Shown: positions 57,915-64,000 of the stretch, one piece after another | Layout of the letters: every line of letters starts with the position of its first letter | Numbering within the stretch: the first letter of the stretch is position 1 | Origin: CADEDV01 sp036383515 | Lineage (GTDB): Bacteria; Bacteroidota; Bacteroidia; Chitinophagales; Chitinophagaceae | Direction: 5' to 3' | NCBI GenBank assembly: GCA_036383515.1 | Contig: DASVOE010000020.1 | Span: 1-64,000 of the forward strand | DNA length: 64,000 nt | Position numbers and translations under genes: made by a program | The notes under the pieces: generated by a model | What the model saw: the letters and a program-made list of their open reading frames with translations, nothing else | The model's database searches: none | Told to the model about the DNA's origin: nothing

Positions 57915-60548
57915 ATGCTGTCAAAATTAGGCCAATTTCTGCTGTTGCCTGCCTTATGTTTTATTACAATACCCGGTTATACACAAGTAAGTCCTACTCC
58001 TGCTGCGGAGAGAATGAAAATAGTGGAACAACGGAAAGCATTGGAGAGTAAATCCGTACTCAACGAAGTAAAATTCCGCAATATCGGTCCTGCTATCATG
58101 AGCGGTCGTGTAGTAGACATTGATGCCAATCCTGAAGATCCTACGGAGTTTTATGTAGCGTATGCTACCGGTGGTTTATGGCATACTACCAACAATGGAC
58201 AAAGTTTTGTTCCTATCATGGATAGTTTAGATATGTTGTTCATTGGTGATATTGCGGTGAACTGGACAACCAGGACTATATGGGTAGGCACGGGAGAGGT
58301 CAACAGCAGTCGCTCCTCTTATGCTGGCGTAGGTGTATATAAAACCAGTAACAACGGTAAGACATGGGAATATTTGGGCTTGCCAGAATCACATCATATT
58401 GGAAAAATTCAATTGCATCCCACCAATAATAATATTGCATGGGTAGCGGTATTAGGTCATTTATATTCTGCGAATAAAGAAAGAGGTGTTTACAAAACAA
58501 CAGATGGCGGCAAAACATGGAAACAAACATTGTATGTTGATGACAATACAGGCTGTGTTGATCTCGACATCAATCCTGCAAATCCCAATGAAGTATATGC
58601 TGGCATGTGGTACCGTGTTCGCCGGGCCTGGAAATTTGAAGAAAGCGGAAAGACAAGTGGCATTTATAAAAGCAATGATGGAGGTGAAACCTGGAAGCTG
58701 GTTTCCGGTGCTGGTTCAGGATTTATGACAGGTGATAAAATTGGTCGTATTGGTATAGCTGTTTATCCAAAAGATCCCACTATTGTTTGGGCGGTCGTTG
58801 ACAACAATACTCCCAAACCAGATACTGCAAAAAAGAATGATACGCTATATAAAAAAGAGGATTTTAAAAATATCAGCAAAGAGCAGTTTGAACAACTAAA
58901 GACAAATTTGATCGATACTTTTTTGCGTAAAAATGGTTTCCCCAGGAAATATGCAGGAGTCATCGTTAAAGAAATGGTGAAGACCGATAAAGTAAAGCCA
59001 TCAGCGCTATGGGATTATTTAGACAGTGATGATGGTTTTCAGAATACAGGCATTGCAGGTTGCGAAGTATATCGCAGTAATGATGGCGGACAAACCTGGA
59101 AGAAGGCGAATGAAAAACCGATCGGCATTTTTAATACTTATGGTTATTACTTTGCCAAAATCTATACGTCGCATTACAATCCCGATAAAGTTTTTATTCT
59201 TGGCTTTAATGCCATGATGTCGTCCGATGGAGGCAAAACCTTTAAAAATATTGATAAAGGAAATGTGCATGCTGATCATCATGCACTGTGGGTAAATCCC
59301 AAAAAAGATTCGCATATCATCAATGGTAATGATGGCGGCGCTAATATTTCGTATGACGATGGCGCCAACTGGTTCAAAGCAAATATGCCAGCAGTGGGTC
59401 AGTATTATGCGATCACCGTTGATGATGCTAAACCATATAATGTGTATGGCGGCTTACAGGATAATGGAAGCTGGTGGGGGCCTTCCACTCATCGTGAAGA
59501 TGTGGGATGGATTGATAATGGACAATATGGTTACCGTGGTGTTAATGGCGGTGATGGCATGCAGGCCCAGGTAGATACAAGAGATAACGCAACGGTATAT
59601 TCCGGATCACAGTTTGGAGTGTATGGTCGTTACAACAAAGAAAAAAGAGGTTCACAAAAATTTCTCCGTCCGCAACATGAACTGGGAGAAAAGCCATTAC
59701 GTTTTAACTGGCAAACCCCTATCCTGCTGAGCAAGCATAACCAGGATGTATTGTATTATGGTACTAACCGTTTGTATCGTTCATTAAACAAGGGCGATAC
59801 GTTGATTCCCATGAGTGCAGAGCTTACCAATGGAAGAGTGACGGGCAATGTTCCCTATGGAACTTTAACGACTATCAGTGAATCGCCTTTACGGTTTGGA
59901 TTGATCTATACCGGCACCGATGATGGTAATATCCATGTTTCAAAAGACGGTGGCTATACCTGGGAGGCCCTGAGCTCGACGAAAGACAGTAATGAAAATA
60001 TAAAAAAAGAAAAAGGGAAATCAACTCTTCGACAAGCGCAGGGTTTGCAAACTAATTCACTCTGGGTGAGTCGTGTCACCGCCTCACAACACAAAGAAGG
60101 AAGAGTGTATACCTCACTTAACGGTTATCGCTTTGACAATTTCGCTCCTTACCTGTATGTTAGTGATGATTATGGAATGACATGGAAACAAATTGGTAAG
60201 GATCTTCCGTATGAACCTATCAATGTAGTGAAAGAAGATCCGAAAGATGAGAATATAATTTATGTAGGTACAGATGGTGGCCTGTATGTAAGTTTTGACG
60301 GCGGCAATTCTTTCATGCTATGGAATGGAGGTCTGCCTAAATCTGTTCCCATTCATGATATTGCCATCCAGCAACGGGATAATGAAATTGTTTTGGGTAC
60401 GCATGGCCGCAGCCTCTATGTTAGCAAACTGGAAGATGTGCAGGGCATCAAAAAAGATCCCGATTGGCTGAAGAAAAAACCTAAAGAGAAACCGGTGGAA
60501 AGAAGAAGGTCTGATGAAGATGATGAAGCAGAACCTGAAATTGATTGA
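57915..60548 (+). CDS. Exported sortilin/VPS10-like BNR beta-propeller protein
   Basis: The 877-residue protein has a signal peptide (LLLPALCFITIPGYTQ) and many BNR/Asp-box units: TTNNGQSF, TSNNGKTWEYL, TTDGGKTWKQ, SNDGGETWKLV, SNDGGQTWKKA, SKDGGYTWEAL, SDDYGMTWKQI. The conserved start RNIGPAIMSGRVVDIDANPEDPTEFYVAYATGGLW is typical of the large Bacteroidota family annotated as glycosyl hydrolase or sortilin-like. Two propellers are likely; enzymatic activity is unproven. Around residues 685-710 the family sequence is interrupted by about 20 extra residues containing STLRQAQG, encoded by a REP-like palindrome (59968-60043) inserted in frame. The reading frame stays open. Confidence 0.88.
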   Translation: MLSKLGQFLLLPALCFITIPGYTQVSPTPAAERMKIVEQRKALESKSVLNEVKFRNIGPAIMSGRVVDIDANPEDPTEFYVAYATGGLWHTTNNGQSFVPIMDSLDMLFIGDIAVNWTTRTIWVGTGEVNSSRSSYAGVGVYKTSNNGKTWEYLGLPESHHIGKIQLHPTNNNIAWVAVLGHLYSANKERGVYKTTDGGKTWKQTLYVDDNTGCVDLDINPANPNEVYAGMWYRVRRAWKFEESGKTSGIYKSNDGGETWKLVSGAGSGFMTGDKIGRIGIAVYPKDPTIVWAVVDNNTPKPDTAKKNDTLYKKEDFKNISKEQFEQLKTNLIDTFLRKNGFPRKYAGVIVKEMVKTDKVKPSALWDYLDSDDGFQNTGIAGCEVYRSNDGGQTWKKANEKPIGIFNTYGYYFAKIYTSHYNPDKVFILGFNAMMSSDGGKTFKNIDKGNVHADHHALWVNPKKDSHIINGNDGGANISYDDGANWFKANMPAVGQYYAITVDDAKPYNVYGGLQDNGSWWGPSTHREDVGWIDNGQYGYRGVNGGDGMQAQVDTRDNATVYSGSQFGVYGRYNKEKRGSQKFLRPQHELGEKPLRFNWQTPILLSKHNQDVLYYGTNRLYRSLNKGDTLIPMSAELTNGRVTGNVPYGTLTTISESPLRFGLIYTGTDDGNIHVSKDGGYTWEALSSTKDSNENIKKEKGKSTLRQAQGLQTNSLWVSRVTASQHKEGRVYTSLNGYRFDNFAPYLYVSDDYGMTWKQIGKDLPYEPINVVKEDPKDENIIYVGTDGGLYVSFDGGNSFMLWNGGLPKSVPIHDIAIQQRDNEIVLGTHGRSLYVSKLEDVQGIKKDPDWLKKKPKEKPVERRRSDEDDEAEPEID
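59968..60043. repeat. REP-like palindromic element inside the sortilin-like gene
   Basis: CCCTGAGCTCGACGAA at 59968-59983 matches the reverse complement of TTCGACAAGCGCAGGG at 60028-60043 at 13 of 16 positions. These are variants of the common CTTCGACAAGCTCAGGG repeat. The element is 76 bases from end to end and is translated as part of the protein. Confidence 0.7.
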
Positions 60549-60550
60549 TA

Positions 60551-60579
60551 AAAAAACGGGAGAAAGCCTCCCGTTTTTT
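60551..60579 (+). terminator. Terminator of the sortilin-like gene
   Basis: AAAAAACGGGAG at 60551-60562 pairs perfectly with CTCCCGTTTTTT at 60568-60579, so it can serve both the plus-strand gene and the converging aroQ gene. Confidence 0.88.
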
Positions 60580-60616
60580 TATGTCTTGTATAAATGCAGA
60601 AAGTGAAATATAAATT

Positions 60617-61045
60617 TTATTTTTTTTGAGCAGCTAATAAATATTCCATTGCCAACTCATATCCTTTCAACCCCAAACCAAATATACTTCCCGCTGCTTT
60701 ACCGGAAACATGAGAGAGTTTACGAAAATCTTCCCGGGCATGCACATTGGAAATATGCACTTCAACCACCGGTGCTTTGATAGCAGCTATAGCATCACCG
60801 ATAGCAACAGAGGTATGCGTATAACCGGCGGGATTAAGAATGATACCGTCATGATCAAAACCTACCCGTTGCAATTCGCCGACCAGTTCTCCTTCTACAT
60901 TACTTTGATAATAATGTAAGGTGTGCCCGGGGTATTTGGTCTTTAATTGTTCGAAAAATTGTTCGAAAGGCATATTACCATAAATATCTGTTTCTCTTTT
61001 ACCCAGCAGGTTGAGGTTAGGTCCGTTGATGATAGCTATTTTCAT
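60617..61045 (-). CDS. aroQ: 3-dehydroquinate dehydratase, type II
   Basis: The 142-residue enzyme catalyses step three of the shikimate pathway and forms a dodecamer. Type II marks are present: IINGPNLNLLGKRETDIYG (active-site Asn, Arg and Tyr), HYYQSNVEGELVGELQR, GIILNPAGYTHTSVAIGDAI and VEVHISNVHAREDFR (catalytic His). Length is normal. It faces the shared terminator at 60551-60579. Confidence 0.95.
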   Translation of the reverse strand: MKIAIINGPNLNLLGKRETDIYGNMPFEQFFEQLKTKYPGHTLHYYQSNVEGELVGELQRVGFDHDGIILNPAGYTHTSVAIGDAIAAIKAPVVEVHISNVHAREDFRKLSHVSGKAAGSIFGLGLKGYELAMEYLLAAQKK

Positions 61046-61456
61046 AAATCGAATTTACAGCTTATTGATATAGGATTTTATTTTAGCCAGCTCTATTATA
61101 AATTAATGAAAGTGGAATATTATTACTGATAAAGTTGATCAGTGTAAAAATAAATCCAGAAGGAATAACATGCTTATAAAATCGATTCAAATGTCAACAA
61201 AAACCTCCAGGTCTGGTAGAGAGATAAAAAAAACCTTCCCATTTTATCAACGATCAAAAATTTGTAAGAGGAAAATTTTTAACGTAAATGTGTTGAAACA
61301 CAAAGACACAGTGGCACAAAGATGTTTTTAAAACAACTAGCTTTCCCCCGTGTCTTGGTGCCTTAGCGGCTCCGTGGTTCAAAAAATTTAGAATAGTAGG
61401 TGAAAAAAATTAATAGTCAGAGGGGTGACATAAAATTTGCAATGTAATATAAACTA
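61046..61456. other. Intergenic region holding a long imperfect palindrome
   Basis: No gene is seen. The AT-rich part next to aroQ should hold its promoter, but no TAnnTTTG box is found on the minus strand. The palindrome at 61294-61381 fills the middle. Confidence 0.6.
61294..61381. repeat. Long imperfect palindrome, TGAAACAC...GTGGTTCA type
   Basis: The left arm TGAAACACAAAGACACAGTG pairs with the right arm AGCGGCTCCGTGGTTCA and neighbouring CTTGGTGCC. It is of the same kind as the element at 30147-30245. Confidence 0.6.
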
Positions 61457-62005
61457 TCAACCCTCCGAATTTACCTCCAGATCTGACCGCAACAAACTAT
61501 ACATCATCAAACTGATCCGTTTACCTTTCTTCATTTCGCTTTCTCGCAATGTGCCTTCGTAGCTAAATCCCAACTTTTCAGACACCCGGCAACTGGCCTC
61601 ATTCCCTTCTTCAATCACGGCTTCCAGCCGATGCAGTTTCCAGTTAGCAAATAAATGACGAATGATCACCGGCATCACTTCCTGTATAATTCCCCGCTGC
61701 CAGTACTCTGGCAATAACCAATACCCGATCTCTGCTTTTTGATGCACCGAATGATAAGCATTCATACCTGCAACCCCGACAGGTAACAAAGTTTGTTTGT
61801 CCACGATCTTCCAGTGGCAACCGGTGCCGCTTTCCCATTCCCTGGTATAAAAATCCATTTGTCCTTTGGTTTCTTCAAAAGTTTCATACCATACACCATA
61901 ATAAGAGATCACCTGCGGATCGCTTAACCCTTTAAAAATAAAAGTCTGGTCCTGGGGAACAATTTGCCTTAACCAAAATCGTTGGGATTCTAATGCAGAG
62001 AACAC
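61457..62005 (-). CDS. GNAT family N-acetyltransferase (RimJ/RimL-like)
   Basis: The 182-residue protein shows the GNAT fold of the RimJ/RimL branch: LESQRFWLRQIVPQDQTFIFKGLSDPQV, PVGVAGMNAYHSVHQKAEIGYWLLPEYWQRGIIQEVMPVIIRHLF (acetyl-CoA loop) and LEAVIEEGNEASCRVSEKLGFSYEGTLRES. It should acetylate an amine, either a protein N-terminus or a small molecule; the substrate is unknown. Confidence 0.9.
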   Translation of the reverse strand: MFSALESQRFWLRQIVPQDQTFIFKGLSDPQVISYYGVWYETFEETKGQMDFYTREWESGTGCHWKIVDKQTLLPVGVAGMNAYHSVHQKAEIGYWLLPEYWQRGIIQEVMPVIIRHLFANWKLHRLEAVIEEGNEASCRVSEKLGFSYEGTLRESEMKKGKRISLMMYSLLRSDLEVNSEG

Positions 62006-62023
62006 AATAAAGATTTGAAATTT

Positions 62024-62078
62024 AAAAGTAGAAAGTAAAAATAAAACCCGGCTTGCGCAAACTCCGCTTTCTACTTTT
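62024..62078. repeat. Inverted repeat AAAAGTAGAAAG ... CTTTCTACTTTT
   Basis: A perfect 12-bp stem with a 31-base loop lies between two minus-strand genes, just after carA. It may terminate carA transcription or be a dispersed element; on the minus strand no T run follows directly. Confidence 0.5.
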
Positions 62079-62085
62079 TAATTTT

Positions 62086-63204
62086 TCATTTTGACTTTTC
62101 AACTAACCCAATAAACTCATCAAATAAATAACGGCTGTCGTGCGGGCCGGGTGTTGCTTCAGGATGATACTGGACAGAGAAAGCCGGTTTGCCTTTTACT
62201 CTTATCCCTTCAATGGATTGATCATTCAGGTTCACATGGGTAATCTCAATATGATCAGCTTTTTTCACCGCTTCGGGATCTACACCAAATCCATGATTTT
62301 GGGTGGTGATCTCTGACCGGCCGCTCACTAAATTCTTTACAGGATGATTCAGTCCACGGTGACCATGATGCATTTTAAAAGTGGGGATATCATTGGCAAG
62401 TGCCAGCAACTGGTGACCGAGACAAATACCAAACACTGGCTTATCTTCTTTCAAAATTTGTTTGAGTGTGGTGATTGCATAATCCATCGGCGCCGGATCA
62501 CCGGGACCATTGGAAATAAAATAACCATGTGGTAAAAATTTCTTTACTTCTTCCAATGGGGTTTTGGCAGGAAATACTTTTACAAAAGCCCCTCTCTCTA
62601 CCATGCAGTTCAGGATATTTCTCTTTACACCATAATCCATGACGGCAATCCGTGTGGCTGCATTCTTATCACCCATTTCGTAAGCTTGCGTAGTACTTAC
62701 TTTAGAAGCTAGTTCCAGGCCATCCATATTGGGCACATCCGCCAGTTTCTTTTTCAAAACTTCAATATCTGTTGTCTCTGATGAAATGATACAGTTCATC
62801 GCACCCTTGGTGCGGATATGCGCTACCAGTGCTCTTGTATCAATTCCTTCTATCGAAACAATTTTATTTGTTTTCAGGTAATCATTCAGCGAACCATTAG
62901 CCAGTTTTCGTGAATACTGGTCTTCGAGATTACGACCGATCAATCCATTGATCTTTACACTATCGGATTCCACATCGGCTTCTTTCACGCCGTAATTACC
63001 GATATGGGCGCTATTCATGATCAGTATTTGGCCAAAATAACTTGGGTCGGTAAACACTTCCTGGTAACCGGTCATGCCGGTGTTGAAACATATTTCACCA
63101 GTGGTGGTGCCGATAGCGCCAAAAGCTTGTCCGTAAGCAACAGTACCATCAGCTAATAATAAAACAGCAGGAACAGAAGGAGTCGTTTGATCAGGCATTT
63201 TCAA
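62086..63204 (-). CDS. carA: Carbamoyl-phosphate synthase, small (glutaminase) subunit
   Basis: The 372-residue subunit cleaves glutamine and passes ammonia to CarB for arginine and pyrimidine synthesis. It has the CarA N-terminal domain (LLLADGTVAYGQAFGAIGTTTGEICFNTGMTGYQEVFTDPSYFGQIL) and a class I glutaminase with the catalytic Cys in KPVFGICLGHQLLAL near residue 262 and the His/Glu in SVQYHPEATPGPHD near 345. The large subunit gene is not in the window. A minus-strand -7 box (63219-63226) precedes the start; an ATG two codons in (MPDQTT) is an alternative start. Confidence 0.96.
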   Translation of the reverse strand: MKMPDQTTPSVPAVLLLADGTVAYGQAFGAIGTTTGEICFNTGMTGYQEVFTDPSYFGQILIMNSAHIGNYGVKEADVESDSVKINGLIGRNLEDQYSRKLANGSLNDYLKTNKIVSIEGIDTRALVAHIRTKGAMNCIISSETTDIEVLKKKLADVPNMDGLELASKVSTTQAYEMGDKNAATRIAVMDYGVKRNILNCMVERGAFVKVFPAKTPLEEVKKFLPHGYFISNGPGDPAPMDYAITTLKQILKEDKPVFGICLGHQLLALANDIPTFKMHHGHRGLNHPVKNLVSGRSEITTQNHGFGVDPEAVKKADHIEITHVNLNDQSIEGIRVKGKPAFSVQYHPEATPGPHDSRYLFDEFIGLVEKSK

Positions 63205-63218
63205 AAATATAAATTGCG

Positions 63219-63226
63219 CAAATGTA
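63219..63226 (-). promoter_or_regulatory. -7 box upstream of carA
   Basis: The minus strand reads TACATTTG, a full match to TAnnTTTG, 15 bases before the start codon. No -33 box is found at 19 bases. Confidence 0.4.
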
Positions 63227-63287
63227 GGGTAGAAACGGGGATTTGAAGGGATGAATTTTGCAGGGGTTATTCACAACAACTGTGAAC

Positions 63288-63316
63288 CATCCTTTCCGGC
63301 AGACCCGGCTGCGAAG
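63288..63316 (+). repeat. Partial copy (D) of the dispersed palindromic repeat
   Basis: ATCCTTTCCGGCAGA followed by CCCGGCTGCGAA matches the right half of copies A-C at 12.6-14.3 kb (GATCC/ACCC-GGCTGCGAA). The left half is missing. Confidence 0.5.
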
Positions 63317-63558
63317 AAAACCACACTTCGTTACCTCCATGTTATCAATAAAGGCTTTGTGAATACTCTGAGTCCAATTGAGGACATTAAAGATTCTTTA
63401 TACTGGTATCATGAACGACTAAGTGTATTGCCGAAACTCAGAATGTCTTTCAAATCATGCACAAACATGATTAACCAACTCAAAATCAAATGAACAATAT
63501 TCCGGAATAGGAAAAAACTTAATTCGTATATTCGACAACACACGTAAGCTGCAATTTT

Positions 63559-64000
63559 ATGACCGACCAACTTTTCAAAGGCTATTCGACTTTTAGCAAT
63601 CATGGAACAAGTCAAGGAATAATTCCACGCTTTTACCTTCAAATGGTTGACATCGCACAATTTGCTTTTGATAAAGAAGAAGGCATTGAAGAAAGACTAA
63701 ATGACTTTCTAAACAAAAACATTTCTGACTTTACTGAATTCTATGACCTATTTACCGAACTGAAGACGATTTATATTGACTACAGGGATGGCTTAAAGAA
63801 TGGCAAGTATTATTCTTTAGATGACAAGATTTCATTTAGACATGACCGAAGCAATGAGTTGACTTTAAAAAAGAAGGTTAAAGACTTTTTTATTCAAGGC
63901 AGACTTGTGATTAATAATTTTGGCAAATCTGGCGTAATAAATGATGGAGAATTTATTTTAAATAATTTTCTCATAGTAAAAGATAGTAATTTCAAAAAAA
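63559..64000 (+). CDS. Unrecognised protein, cut by the right edge
   Basis: An open frame starts at ATG 63559 and runs without a stop for 147 codons to the end of the window. The product begins MTDQLFKGYSTFSNHGTSQG, continues IIPRFYLQMVDIAQFAFDKEEGIEERLNDFLNKN and has a later GRLVINNFGKSGVINDG. It is rich in Asp, Lys, Phe and Asn, with no signal peptide. The bases are clearly more AT-rich than in carA and most neighbours, like the restriction operon, which suggests a transferred accessory gene. I do not recognise the family. Confidence 0.7.
   Translation, partial: MTDQLFKGYSTFSNHGTSQGIIPRFYLQMVDIAQFAFDKEEGIEERLNDFLNKNISDFTEFYDLFTELKTIYIDYRDGLKNGKYYSLDDKISFRHDRSNELTLKKKVKDFFIQGRLVINNFGKSGVINDGEFILNNFLIVKDSNFKK

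Larger units (their letters stand above)
63205..63558. other. Intergenic region with repeat remnant
   Basis: Apart from the carA -7 box and a partial copy of the dispersed palindromic repeat (63288-63316), nothing firm is seen. An 80-codon plus-strand frame crosses the repeat (63251-63493) and is judged non-coding. Confidence 0.55.

Noticed and set aside
63251..63493. 80-codon plus-strand frame upstream of the right-edge gene
   Set aside because: It begins next to the carA promoter, runs through the repeat remnant at 63288-63316 and has no recognisable protein pattern; kept only as a note.

Overview
The window reads as chromosomal DNA of a Bacteroidota bacterium, most likely of the family Chitinophagaceae. 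The evidence is the protein content (SWIB protein with a lysine/alanine-rich tail, DUF4407, DUF418, DUF6702, DUF4242, ORF6N and GldM-like proteins, M56 BlaR1/BlaI pair, tandem M1 peptidases), the near absence of Shine-Dalgarno sequences, and promoters that fit the Bacteroidota consensus TTTG-N19-TAnnTTTG in the few places where both boxes can be read. I see no rRNA, tRNA, CRISPR array, transposase or prophage. Assignments rest on reading the sequence and on family knowledge; no database search was run.

Layout. 0-10.5 kb: SWIB protein, fructosamine kinase, secreted zinc metalloprotease, NYN/OST-HTH protein, DUF4407 membrane protein, universal stress protein, a lipoprotein and an ABC exporter. 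10.6-14.3 kb: small membrane proteins, a MoaD/ThiS-like protein next to a BNR beta-propeller, a two-repeat lipoprotein and an SRPBCC protein, with at least three copies of a ~50-70 bp palindromic repeat in the gaps. 14.3-22.2 kb (minus strand): a tightly packed type I restriction-modification operon. 22.3-29.1 kb: a TetR regulator and an RND tripartite efflux operon (adaptor, pump, outer-membrane factor). 29.2-38.1 kb: cyanophycinase-like peptidase, two DUF418 paralogues, small membrane/lipoproteins, ORF6N protein, aconitase and a PspC-like protein. 38.2-43.6 kb: BlaR1/BlaI-type sensor pair, cysteine desulfurase, phosphoglucosamine mutase. 43.7-52.4 kb: methyltransferase, LTA-synthase-like sulfatase, PAP2 phosphatase with a CNNM/CorC protein, DUF6702, HupE/UreJ and the first M1 peptidase. 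52.8-64 kb: second M1 peptidase, esterase, orphan GldM-like lipoprotein, MORN-like protein, sortilin/BNR protein, aroQ, GNAT, carA, and an AT-rich gene cut by the right edge.

Most interesting system: the type I operon at 14317-22171 has the order hsdM - hepT-like HEPN - (MntA-like nucleotidyltransferase fused in frame to HsdS) - hsdR - uncharacterised protein. Reading frames overlap or lie within a few bases of each other. The HEPN protein keeps R-X4-H-X-Y and the nucleotidyltransferase keeps GS-X10-D-X-D, the two signatures of the HepT/MntA (type VII) toxin-antitoxin pair. The antitoxin enzyme is therefore part of the DNA-specificity subunit, so loss of the methylase/specificity complex could directly release the toxin. 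The last gene of the operon has a possible PD-(D/E)XK-like core and a cysteine cluster and may be a further effector.

The rest is mostly housekeeping and envelope genes. A second theme is a rich set of dispersed, non-coding palindromic elements of several families. One of them sits in frame inside the sortilin-like gene.
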